Below are positions 32,399 to 39,814 of a stretch of 49,743 nt of DNA, in pieces. Position 1 is the stretch's first letter, and each line of letters starts with the position of its first letter. The position numbers were made by a program, and so were the translations under genes. The stretch lies in assembly GCF_944324615.1 (NCBI RefSeq), contig NZ_CALUWY010000017.1, forward strand, positions 1 to 49,743. The letters are read 5' to 3'. This DNA comes from an uncultured Mailhella sp. Lineage in GTDB: Bacteria; Desulfobacterota; Desulfovibrionia; Desulfovibrionales; Desulfovibrionaceae. The notes beneath the pieces were generated by a model. The model was given only the letters and a program-made list of their open reading frames with translations, searched no databases and was not told the origin of the DNA.

Positions 32399-34336
32399 AT
32401 GTATGATTCTCTTTTCACTCCCATCAGAATACATGGTGTCACCGTTCGGAACCGCATACTCTTCCCGGGAATGTCCACCAAGCATGCTTCGCCTGACGGC
32501 CGCGTCACCGAACGCATGATGCGTTATTATGAGGAACGTGCGAAGGGCGGCGCGGGCCTGATCACGGTGGAGGCCTCCGCCGTAAGCTCCGAGGGCAGGC
32601 CCTTCATACGGGGGCTCAGCCTGTACCGCGATGAGGACGTAGCCGGTCTTTCGGAACTGACGGCAAGAATACACGCGCACGGGGCTCTGGCCTCGGTGCA
32701 GCTCATGCACGGCGGATGTCTGGCTCTGCCCGATGTTGCAGGTCATATCTTTCTGGTTTCTCCGGTCTGCGGCCGCACTCCCTATGCCGACAGTTCCGTG
32801 CTTACCGTGAAGGACATCAGAACGCTTGTCCGCCGCTTTGCAGAGGCGGCCGCGCGCGCCGTTGCCGCCGGTTTTGACGCGGTGGAACTGCACGGCGCCC
32901 ACGGATATCTGCTCGCCCAGTTCTTTTCTCCGCTGATGAACCGCCGCGGGGACGAGTACGGAGGCTCTCTGGAAAACCGCATGCGTTTTCCTCTGGAAGT
33001 GCTGAAGGCCGTGCGCGAGGCCGTGGGCGAAACGCCCGTGCTTTACCGGATGAGCGTGGTGGACGGGCTGCATGACGGCATTCAGATGGACGATTCCCTG
33101 GAACTTGCGGTCAGACTCGCCCGGGAAGGAGCGGATGCGCTGCATGTTTCCGTAGGTACGCGGGAAACAAGGCATATCGTGGCTCCGCCCTCCTGTGTGC
33201 CCTGCGGGTGGAACGCCTCCCTTGCCCGGGCCGTGAAAAGCGCCGTGGGTTCTTCCGTGCCCGTCATCGTGGCAGGGCGCGTGCTGGATGAGAACGTGGC
33301 CTGCGACATTCTGGATCGCGGTGATGCCGACATGGTGGCCATGGGGCGCGCCCTCATTGCCGAGCCCGCCCTTCCCCGGCTGGTCAGAGAGGGGAAGGCG
33401 AGCAGAGCGCTGCGCTGCATAAGCTGCAACGAGGGCTGCTCCAGCGGTTCGGCGCGGGGCACCGGCATAGGCTGTGCGCTCAATCCTCTGGCAGGGTATG
33501 AAGGCCGGTATGAGGTCGTCGCGGCGGCGCGGAAAAAGCGTGTGGTCATCATAGGCGGGGGCCCTGCAGGCATGCATGCGGCCCTGAGCGCCCATGCCCG
33601 GGGGCACGAGGTCATTCTCTGCGACAGGGGAGAAAGACTGGGCGGACTCCTGCATGTGGCAAAGCTTCCCCCGTACAAGGAGATGCTCGGCACCTATGCG
33701 GACTGGTGCGCCGCGCGCCTGGAGGAATGCGTGCACGCGGGCGGCATGGAAATCCGCCTTTCGGAAGACATGACGCCGGAAAAGATACAGGAACTGCGGC
33801 CCGACGTGGTGCTTCTGGCCACGGGGAGCGTTCCTCTCTGGCCCGCATTCTGCCGGGAAAGCGACCTGTTCTGCACTGCGCAGGACATCCTTGAGGGCAG
33901 GCGGACTCTTCCGGAACACGCCCTCATTGTGGGCGGCGGGCTGGTAGGCTGCGAAACCGCGGATTTTCTGCTCAAGAGAGGCCGTCAGGCCTGCATCGTG
34001 GAAATGAAGGACAAAATCGCCGCAGACATGGAACCGCGCACGCGGGTGTTCATGATGGAAAGGCTCTCCCGCGGCGGTGTGGAAGTATGGACAAACAGCA
34101 CCTTCCTCGGTCTGGACGGGCAGGGCGGAGCCATGCTGCGCCACGAGGCCCGCGGGGAAGTGACGCTTCCCCCCGTGGATGCCGTCATCGTGGCTCTGGG
34201 CTACCGGCCGGAGCGCTCGCTGTATGCCGATCTGCTGCGCCTCGGCATGGATGTGCGCCTCACAGGCGACTGCTCCGCCGTGAGCAGGATAGAAAATGCC
34301 GTGCGCGGCGGATTTGAAGCGGGCCTGAGCCTGTGA
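32399..34336 (+). CDS. Old-yellow-enzyme/2,4-dienoyl-CoA-reductase-like flavoprotein (first copy)
   Basis: The 645-residue enzyme reduces an activated C=C bond using NAD(P)H through FMN, a [4Fe-4S] cluster and FAD. The N-terminal TIM barrel (about 1-335) has ELHGAHGYLLAQFFSP and DEYGGSLENRMRF. Cluster cysteines are near 340, 343, 347 and 359 (CISCNEGC...C), the standard spacing. The dinucleotide domain starts VVIIGGGPAGMHAALSAHARG near 382, and a second Rossmann motif is ALIVGGGLVGCETADFLLKRG. GAGGAG precedes the ATG. The frame is open upstream to 32177, but that part overlaps the promoter and terminator. The MFS gene begins at its stop. The substrate is unknown. Confidence 0.9.
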   Translation: MYDSLFTPIRIHGVTVRNRILFPGMSTKHASPDGRVTERMMRYYEERAKGGAGLITVEASAVSSEGRPFIRGLSLYRDEDVAGLSELTARIHAHGALASVQLMHGGCLALPDVAGHIFLVSPVCGRTPYADSSVLTVKDIRTLVRRFAEAAARAVAAGFDAVELHGAHGYLLAQFFSPLMNRRGDEYGGSLENRMRFPLEVLKAVREAVGETPVLYRMSVVDGLHDGIQMDDSLELAVRLAREGADALHVSVGTRETRHIVAPPSCVPCGWNASLARAVKSAVGSSVPVIVAGRVLDENVACDILDRGDADMVAMGRALIAEPALPRLVREGKASRALRCISCNEGCSSGSARGTGIGCALNPLAGYEGRYEVVAAARKKRVVIIGGGPAGMHAALSAHARGHEVILCDRGERLGGLLHVAKLPPYKEMLGTYADWCAARLEECVHAGGMEIRLSEDMTPEKIQELRPDVVLLATGSVPLWPAFCRESDLFCTAQDILEGRRTLPEHALIVGGGLVGCETADFLLKRGRQACIVEMKDKIAADMEPRTRVFMMERLSRGGVEVWTNSTFLGLDGQGGAMLRHEARGEVTLPPVDAVIVALGYRPERSLYADLLRLGMDVRLTGDCSAVSRIENAVRGGFEAGLSL

Positions 34337-34347
34337 GCGGTACTGTC

Positions 34348-35664
34348 ATGAGCGGTGAAAGGAAACAGGTTCTCAGGCTGGCACGCTTCTACTTCGTGCT
34401 GCTTCTTTTCTGCTACGCCCTGGCTCCCTTCCACAGAACCGTGCTCAGCACGCTGGGCGTGGACCTCATGGAGGATTTTTCCGTGGGCGGCGGGCTCATA
34501 TCCGTCATGGGCGCCGCCTTCTTCTATCCCTACGCGGCCATGCAGATTCCCGCCGGCATTCTTGCCGACCGGTGGGGGGCGCGGCGTACCGTCATGGTGT
34601 TTCTGACTCTGGCCGCCGCAGGCACCTTCCTCTTCGCCATGGCCACCACCGTGTCCATGGGCGCGGCGGGCCGTGTGCTGACGGGAACCGGCGTGGCCAT
34701 GATTTTTGTCCCGGGGCTCAGGGTCATTCTTTCCTGGTTCCCCCGGCGCATGCACCCGCTGTGCACGGGACTGTTTCTTTCCCTGGGAACGGGCGGCATG
34801 TTCCTGGCCTCCTGGCCGCTGAACGCGCTTTCCGGCATGTTCGGCTGGCGCTGGGCCATGATGCTCGTGGCGCTGTTCACCTGCGCGCTGGCCGTGCTTT
34901 GCGGGGGCTTTCTCCGCAATACGCCTGAGGATGCGGGGCTGGAAGGGGAGAGGCCCTTTTCCCCGGCGCAGAGCGGCAAGGGCATGCCGTTGAAGGAGGC
35001 CCTGCTGCTTATCCTGAAAAGCAGAACGTACTGGGGCGTTTCGCTGTGGTTTTTCTGCCTGTACGGGGTGTTCTACGCCTTCAGCGGACTGTGGGCCGGT
35101 CCGTACCTGCTGCAGGGCTACGGACTCGACAAGGAACGCGCTTCCGTGGTGCTCATGGCCATTTCCGCAGGGGCCATCATCGGTCCTTCCCTGCACGGTG
35201 CCTTTCTTTCCTGGGTGCGGGTGTCCAAGCGCAAGCTCATGGCCGCGGTATGCCTTGTCGGCATGGCGCTGGGCGTTGTGCTCATCCTTCCCTCGCCCGT
35301 GCTTCCCTATGCGCTGCTTCCGGTCTGGGGCTTTTTCTTCAGCGTCTTCGTCGGCGGCGTCGGCAGTCTTGGCCTTCTGAAGATTCAGGAGGACTTTCCT
35401 CCGGCCATCGTGGGAACGGCCACGGGCATGGTGAACATCTACACGGCCCTCGGCGGCGGTATTCTTCAGATGTGCAGCGGCTGGCTCATGGAACATATCG
35501 CCCCCGGAGGCGAATACGACATCGCCGTCTATGCCGGCATGTTCCTGCTGTTCTTTGTCCTGATAGGGGTGGGCTTCCTTGCGGCGCTGCTCTGCCGCCC
35601 CGGCGTGGAAGGATGTGCACGCATGCACATGAAGCCCGCCGTCGCTTCCACCGAGAGGACGTAG
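34348..35664 (+). CDS. MFS transporter
   Basis: The 438-residue carrier has 12 hydrophobic segments in two sets of six. The MFS loop after TM2 reads GILADRWGARRTVM, and GRVLTGTGVAMIFVPGLRVI follows in TM4. A start at GTG 34333, overlapping the reductase stop, is equally possible; I chose ATG 34348 for the GAGCGG 7 bases upstream. It is coupled to the first reductase gene and probably moves that enzyme's substrate or product, or a counter-ion. The family alone does not reveal the ligand. Confidence 0.87.
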   Translation: MSGERKQVLRLARFYFVLLLFCYALAPFHRTVLSTLGVDLMEDFSVGGGLISVMGAAFFYPYAAMQIPAGILADRWGARRTVMVFLTLAAAGTFLFAMATTVSMGAAGRVLTGTGVAMIFVPGLRVILSWFPRRMHPLCTGLFLSLGTGGMFLASWPLNALSGMFGWRWAMMLVALFTCALAVLCGGFLRNTPEDAGLEGERPFSPAQSGKGMPLKEALLLILKSRTYWGVSLWFFCLYGVFYAFSGLWAGPYLLQGYGLDKERASVVLMAISAGAIIGPSLHGAFLSWVRVSKRKLMAAVCLVGMALGVVLILPSPVLPYALLPVWGFFFSVFVGGVGSLGLLKIQEDFPPAIVGTATGMVNIYTALGGGILQMCSGWLMEHIAPGGEYDIAVYAGMFLLFFVLIGVGFLAALLCRPGVEGCARMHMKPAVASTERT

Positions 35665-35766
35665 GGTGTTTTTCCGCCCCGGAACCTTCGGGCGGCCGGA
35701 GTGCGTTTTCCGCGGCAGGGCATGCGCCCCCCCGGCAGGAACAGATGATCGACGAGCATTCTGCTT

Positions 35767-35809
35767 CAAGAGAACCATGCTCTTGAGGGAAGGGAATGGG
35801 TCCCTTCCC
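35767..35809 (+). promoter_or_regulatory. Two hairpins in front of the right TRAP cassette
   Basis: CAAGAG/CTCTTG (35767-35785) is followed at once by a perfect 9-bp stem GGGAAGGGA/TCCCTTCCC (35787-35809) around ATGGG. The second hairpin ends 12 bases before AAGGAG of the permease gene. No T run follows. They may process or stabilise a long message from the reductase-MFS genes, or act as an operator. Confidence 0.5.
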
Positions 35810-35834
35810 ACGAAGATATAAGGAGCACAAACAA

Positions 35835-37715
35835 ATGACCTTTTCCAGAAAGTCGGTGGCCCCGATAGCATCAGTTGTTGCTGTCGTTCTGACATTGTTT
35901 CAAATCTATTCCACAGGCGGGTTCGGCGTTCTGCCCACGCCCATACAGCGCGGCACGCATCTGGCGCTCATCATGACGCTGGTTTTTCTCTGGCGTCCCG
36001 CCTTCCGCTACAAGGACGGCAAGGAACCCCTGCCCATGTTCCTGCTGGATCTGTGTCTTGCGGTGCTGGCGCTGGCCATCGGGGCGTACATCATCATGGA
36101 AAACGACTATATCATGGACCGGCTGCGCTATGTGGATCCGCTGACCGACATGGACTGGTTCATGGGCGTAAGCTGCGTGCTTCTCGTGCTTGAGATCACG
36201 CGGCGCACGGCGGGGCTTCCCCTGGTCATCGTTTCCGTGGTGTTCATCCTGTACGCCTTCTTCGGACAGTATCTGCCCGGAGGGTTGCGCCACAACGGCA
36301 TCTACACCCCGGACCTTCTTGAACAGCTCTTTCTGACCACCGACGGCATCTATGGCGTGCCCCTGGCGGCGGCCGCAGGCATGATCTATGCCTTCGTCAT
36401 GTTCGGCGCGTTTCTGGAAAAGGCCAACATGAGTTCCCTGTTCATGGATCTGGCCTGCCTGCTCACCCGTCGTTCCCAGGGCGGCCCGGCCAAGGTGGCC
36501 ATTTTCGCCTCCGCCCTGTTCGGCACCATTTCCGGTTCCGCCCCGGCCAACGTGTACGGCACGGGCACCTTCACCATTCCGCTCATGAAGCGCGTGGGCT
36601 ATGCCCCCGCCTTTGCGGGCGCCGTGGAAGCCGTGGCCTCCACCGGCGGACAGATGATGCCCCCCATCATGGGCGCGGCCGCCTTCATCATGGCCGACCT
36701 CATCGGCGTGAGCTATCTGGAAATCGCCAAGGCGGCGCTTCTGCCTTCCCTGCTGTACTACCTCGCGCTGCTGGCCATGATCCATTTTGAGGCGGTGAAC
36801 AAGAATATCGGCCGCCTGCCGGAAGAGCAGATTCCCTCCACGCGCAGCGTCATGATCCGCATGTACTACCTCCTGCCCCTGGTGGTGCTGGTGGCCGTCA
36901 TGCTCATGGGCCGCAGCGTGGTTTCCTGCGCGCTCATCGGCATCGTGACCATCCTTGTGCTTTCCGTGTTCCGTGACGAAACCCGCTTCAACCTGAAGCG
37001 CCTTGCCGGAGCTCTGGAACAGGCCGCCAGAAATGCGCTCATGATTTCTTCCTGCTGCGCCTGTGCGGGCATCGTGGTGGCCGTCATCGCCCTGACCGGC
37101 GTGGGCTACAAGTTCATCAACTTCGTGACCATGCTCGCCGGCGACAGCCTGCTTCTGCTCATGATCTGCCTCATGATCACCAGCATGATCCTCGGCATGG
37201 GCGTGCCCACCAGCCCCGCCTACATCATCGTGGCGGCCCTCGGCGCTCCCGCTCTGGTCAAGGCGGGCGTTCCCGTCATCGCCGCGCACATGTTCGTGTT
37301 CTACTATGCCATTCTCTCCGCCATCACGCCGCCGGTATGCGTCGCTTCCTTCTCAGGGGCGGCCATAGCGGAAGCCAATGCCATGAAGACGGGCTGGGTG
37401 TCCGTGAAACTCGGCATCGTGGCCTTCATCATTCCCTTCATGTTCGCCTATCAGCCCGCGCTCATGCTGCAGGGCGACGCCCTCACCGTGGGCCGCGCCG
37501 TGGTGACCTCCATCGTGGGCGTGCTGGCGCTCTCCGGCGGCATGCAGGGCTATTTCGTCAGCCGCTGCCGTGGCTGGGAACGGATTCTGCTTGCTGCGGG
37601 CGGCCTCATGCTCATCGACTCCGGCTCCATGACCGACGTTGTCGGCGTGGCCATTCTGGTCGGTGTGGGAGCTCTTCAGTGGATACGCCGCAAAAACACC
37701 GTCGCCGCGGCCTGA
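35835..37715 (+). CDS. Fused TRAP transporter permease, DctQM type (right cassette)
   Basis: The 626-residue membrane protein is the paralogue of the left permease and has the same architecture: a DctQ-like N-terminal part (about 1-180) fused to a DctM-like part. Shared blocks include the GTISGSAPANVYGTG segment and STGGQMMPPIMGAAAF, and in the second half ILGMGVPTSPAYIIVA. The N-terminal 150 residues are much less alike. AAGGAG stands 9 bases before the ATG at 35835. It opens an operon with an amidohydrolase-like gene (33 bases later) and a TAXI gene. I found no strong -24/-12 site in the 170-base gap upstream. Confidence 0.93.
   Translation: MTFSRKSVAPIASVVAVVLTLFQIYSTGGFGVLPTPIQRGTHLALIMTLVFLWRPAFRYKDGKEPLPMFLLDLCLAVLALAIGAYIIMENDYIMDRLRYVDPLTDMDWFMGVSCVLLVLEITRRTAGLPLVIVSVVFILYAFFGQYLPGGLRHNGIYTPDLLEQLFLTTDGIYGVPLAAAAGMIYAFVMFGAFLEKANMSSLFMDLACLLTRRSQGGPAKVAIFASALFGTISGSAPANVYGTGTFTIPLMKRVGYAPAFAGAVEAVASTGGQMMPPIMGAAAFIMADLIGVSYLEIAKAALLPSLLYYLALLAMIHFEAVNKNIGRLPEEQIPSTRSVMIRMYYLLPLVVLVAVMLMGRSVVSCALIGIVTILVLSVFRDETRFNLKRLAGALEQAARNALMISSCCACAGIVVAVIALTGVGYKFINFVTMLAGDSLLLLMICLMITSMILGMGVPTSPAYIIVAALGAPALVKAGVPVIAAHMFVFYYAILSAITPPVCVASFSGAAIAEANAMKTGWVSVKLGIVAFIIPFMFAYQPALMLQGDALTVGRAVVTSIVGVLALSGGMQGYFVSRCRGWERILLAAGGLMLIDSGSMTDVVGVAILVGVGALQWIRRKNTVAAA
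36525..36649. repeat. Exact 125-nt inverted repeat, right copy
   Basis: Identical to the complement of 31099-31223. All third codon positions agree over about 41 codons, whereas flanking coding sequence of the two permeases differs at many codons. Confidence 0.85.
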
Positions 37716-37748
37716 TCGTCATAACAGCACAATAAAGGAGTATGTGCC

Positions 37749-38615
37749 ATGGTTATCGATTTTCGTGTGCGTCCGCCTTATCGCGGATTTCTTGAGATGG
37801 GTATCTTCACCAAGTATGTGGTACCTCAGAAGGATCCCCGCAAGCTGAGCGCCTTTGAAATGGGCCGCGCGGGCGTGCCTTCCTGCGAGCAGCGCAGCAT
37901 GGATCTGTTCATGCAGGAAATGGACGAGGCCGGTGTGGAAGCCTGCGTGGTCATGGGCCGCAAGAACAAGGGAACGGCCATCAACGCGGGCAATATCCTT
38001 CCCGAAGATCTCTATGAGCTGGCCAACAGCCATCCCGGCCGCTTCATCCCCTTTGCCGGCATCGACCCCAACGACCCCGACGCCCGCAAGGAAGTGGAAT
38101 ATGTGGCCGGAGAACTGGGCTTCAAGGGCATCAGCATGGATCCGGGCTGGTGCGAGCCCTGCATGTATGCGGACGATGAGCGCATTCTCTCCATCTGCGA
38201 AACGGCCGAACAGCTCGGCATCATCGTGACGCTCACCGCAAGCGGTGTGGCCGGCCCTGACCTCAGCTATGCCGATCCGCTGGTCATCCAGCGCGTGGCC
38301 AAGAAGTTTCCCCGTCTCAAGATCGTCGTGGCGCATGCCTGCTGGCCCTTCGTGCCCCAGATTCTGGGCGTGGCCATGACCTGCCCCAACCTCTACCTTG
38401 TGCCCGATGTGTACCTCTACACGGATAATATGCCCATGTCCGACATGTATGTCACGGCGGCCAACGGCTACCTGAAGTACAGGACGCTCTTTGCCAGTAC
38501 CTATCCTGTGGGCGGCCTGAAGCAGAGCATAGAAAAATGGAGCGCCAAGGGCTTCACGCAGGAATCGCTGCAACTCACCCTGCATGACAACGCGGCCGAG
38601 CTTCTCGGTCTGTAA
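37749..38615 (+). CDS. Amidohydrolase_2-like protein lacking metal ligands (right cassette)
   Basis: The 288-residue paralogue of the left-cassette protein has the same order of motifs and the same losses. His-x-His is Arg6-x-Arg8 (IDFRVRPP). The HxG strand reads VTLTASG. The FGSDYP motif reads FASTYP, with Thr for the catalytic Asp. The remaining His is in VVAHACWPFV. The conserved PGRF-PFAGIDPNDP stretch and the PDLSYADP loop match the left copy. AAGGAG precedes the ATG, and it lies between permease and TAXI genes with gaps of 33 and 21 bases. Constant pairing with a TAXI-TRAP carrier suggests a role tied to the carried substrate. Confidence 0.85.
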   Translation: MVIDFRVRPPYRGFLEMGIFTKYVVPQKDPRKLSAFEMGRAGVPSCEQRSMDLFMQEMDEAGVEACVVMGRKNKGTAINAGNILPEDLYELANSHPGRFIPFAGIDPNDPDARKEVEYVAGELGFKGISMDPGWCEPCMYADDERILSICETAEQLGIIVTLTASGVAGPDLSYADPLVIQRVAKKFPRLKIVVAHACWPFVPQILGVAMTCPNLYLVPDVYLYTDNMPMSDMYVTAANGYLKYRTLFASTYPVGGLKQSIEKWSAKGFTQESLQLTLHDNAAELLGL

Positions 38616-38636
38616 CTCTTCGGAAAAGGAGACTGT

Positions 38637-39617
38637 ATGAAACTTTCCCGTATCCTTCTTTCCTGCACGCTGGTTCTGGGCCTGACCGTTGCCCAGGCGG
38701 GCGCGGAACCCATGAAGCTCAACCTCGTTTCCGGCCCCGTGACCGGCGGCTGGTATGTGGGCATGGGCGTTGTGGGCAAGATCATCACCAGCGCCTACCC
38801 CGATACCGAGATCACCATGCTGCCCGGCGGTTCCACCGTGAACCCCATCCGTCTGGATCGCGGACAGGCCGACATCGGTATCCTGCAGATTGCCATGGGC
38901 TCCGTGGCCCGCAAGGGCGAGGCCCCCTTCAAGGCTCCCGTGAAGAACGTCGCTCAGCTGGTCTGTTGGAATGACCTGAGCCCCATCAACATCGTGGTGC
39001 GCGAGGATCTCGGCGTGAACAGCATTGAGGAACTGCGCGACCGCAAGGTTCCCGTGCGCCTTGCCGTGGGCATGAAGGGCGGCGGCGGTGACAGCTACGG
39101 CCGCTGGCTGTTCGGCGAATACGGCTTCACCTTCAAGGACATCGAAGACTGGGGCGGACAGGTCTACTTCAACAACTACGACGACATGACCAACCTTGCC
39201 AAGGACGGCCTCGTGGACATGATCGTGTGGCTCGGACGGGGCGAAAGCTGGTTCCTTGCCGAAATCAGCAAGGACATCAAGATGAAGTGGCTCCCCGTCA
39301 GCGATGAGGTGGCCGAAAAGATGAACAAGCGTTACGGCATGGTCCGCGCTTCCGTGTCCGGCGACTTCTATTCCGGCCGCGTGGGCGGCAAGGACATTCC
39401 TTCCGTGGCGGAAATGACGGGACTCAGCGTCCGCGCGGATATGCCCGAGGAAGACGCATACAAGATCACCAAGGCCATCTGTGAAGGCCAGAAGGAACTC
39501 GTGGAAGCCTTTGCCACCTGGGGAACCTTCACCGTGGAAGGAGCGGCCCGCGAGATGGCCTACCCTCTGCATCCGGGAGCGGCCAGGTACTATAAGGAAA
39601 TAGGCGTCCTCAAGTAA
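38637..39617 (+). CDS. TAXI-type TRAP solute-binding protein (right cassette)
   Basis: The 326-residue periplasmic protein has a signal peptide (MKLSRILLSCTLVLGLTVAQ, cleavage near residue 23). It opens LNLVSGPVTGGWYVGMGVVGKII and continues MLPGGSTVNPIRLDRGQADIGI, both TAXI landmarks. The C-terminus PLHPGAARYYKEIGVLK nearly equals that of the left paralogue. Residues expected in the ligand cleft (for example PGGSTVNP against PGGGLSNP) differ, so the two proteins may bind related but not identical acids. AAGGAG lies 7 bases before the ATG. It is last in its operon. Confidence 0.92.
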   Translation: MKLSRILLSCTLVLGLTVAQAGAEPMKLNLVSGPVTGGWYVGMGVVGKIITSAYPDTEITMLPGGSTVNPIRLDRGQADIGILQIAMGSVARKGEAPFKAPVKNVAQLVCWNDLSPINIVVREDLGVNSIEELRDRKVPVRLAVGMKGGGGDSYGRWLFGEYGFTFKDIEDWGGQVYFNNYDDMTNLAKDGLVDMIVWLGRGESWFLAEISKDIKMKWLPVSDEVAEKMNKRYGMVRASVSGDFYSGRVGGKDIPSVAEMTGLSVRADMPEEDAYKITKAICEGQKELVEAFATWGTFTVEGAAREMAYPLHPGAARYYKEIGVLK

Positions 39618-39628
39618 AAAGAACACCG

Positions 39629-39652
39629 CCGGGGGAAGCTTTCTTCCCCCGG
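39629..39652 (+). terminator. Hairpin after the right TRAP cassette
   Basis: CCGGGGGAAG pairs perfectly with CTTCCCCCGG around CTTT, 11 bases past the TAXI stop. There is no T run. Its 3' end overlaps the candidate -24 element of the next promoter. Confidence 0.55.
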
Positions 39653-39665
39653 CCCGTCCATTGCA
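39650..39665 (+). promoter_or_regulatory. Possible sigma-54 promoter of the second enoate reductase
   Basis: CGGCCCGTCCATTGCA has two mismatches to TGGCACG-N4-TTGCW, keeps GG and GC 10 bases apart and has a perfect -12 TTGCA. The untranslated leader would be about 140 bases, which is long. Overlap with the hairpin is a caution. Confidence 0.45.
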
Positions 39666-39814
39666 TCTCTTTCCTGGAATCCCCGCAGGGAAGAGCGGCG
39701 CTTCCCCTGAAAAAGTGCGTCGTCGGAGACGCAGGTCAGGACCGGGTCCTTCAGATCCGGGCCATGTCCCGTGTCGTCCCGTGGAAGGATTCCTGCCAGA
39801 ATTTCGGAGCCGTC

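Noticed and set aside
35692..35728. Possible -24/-12 sites before the right TRAP cassette
   Set aside because: Two GG-N10-GC arrangements exist but have poor flanking bases and no TTGC, so they look like chance in GC-rich DNA.
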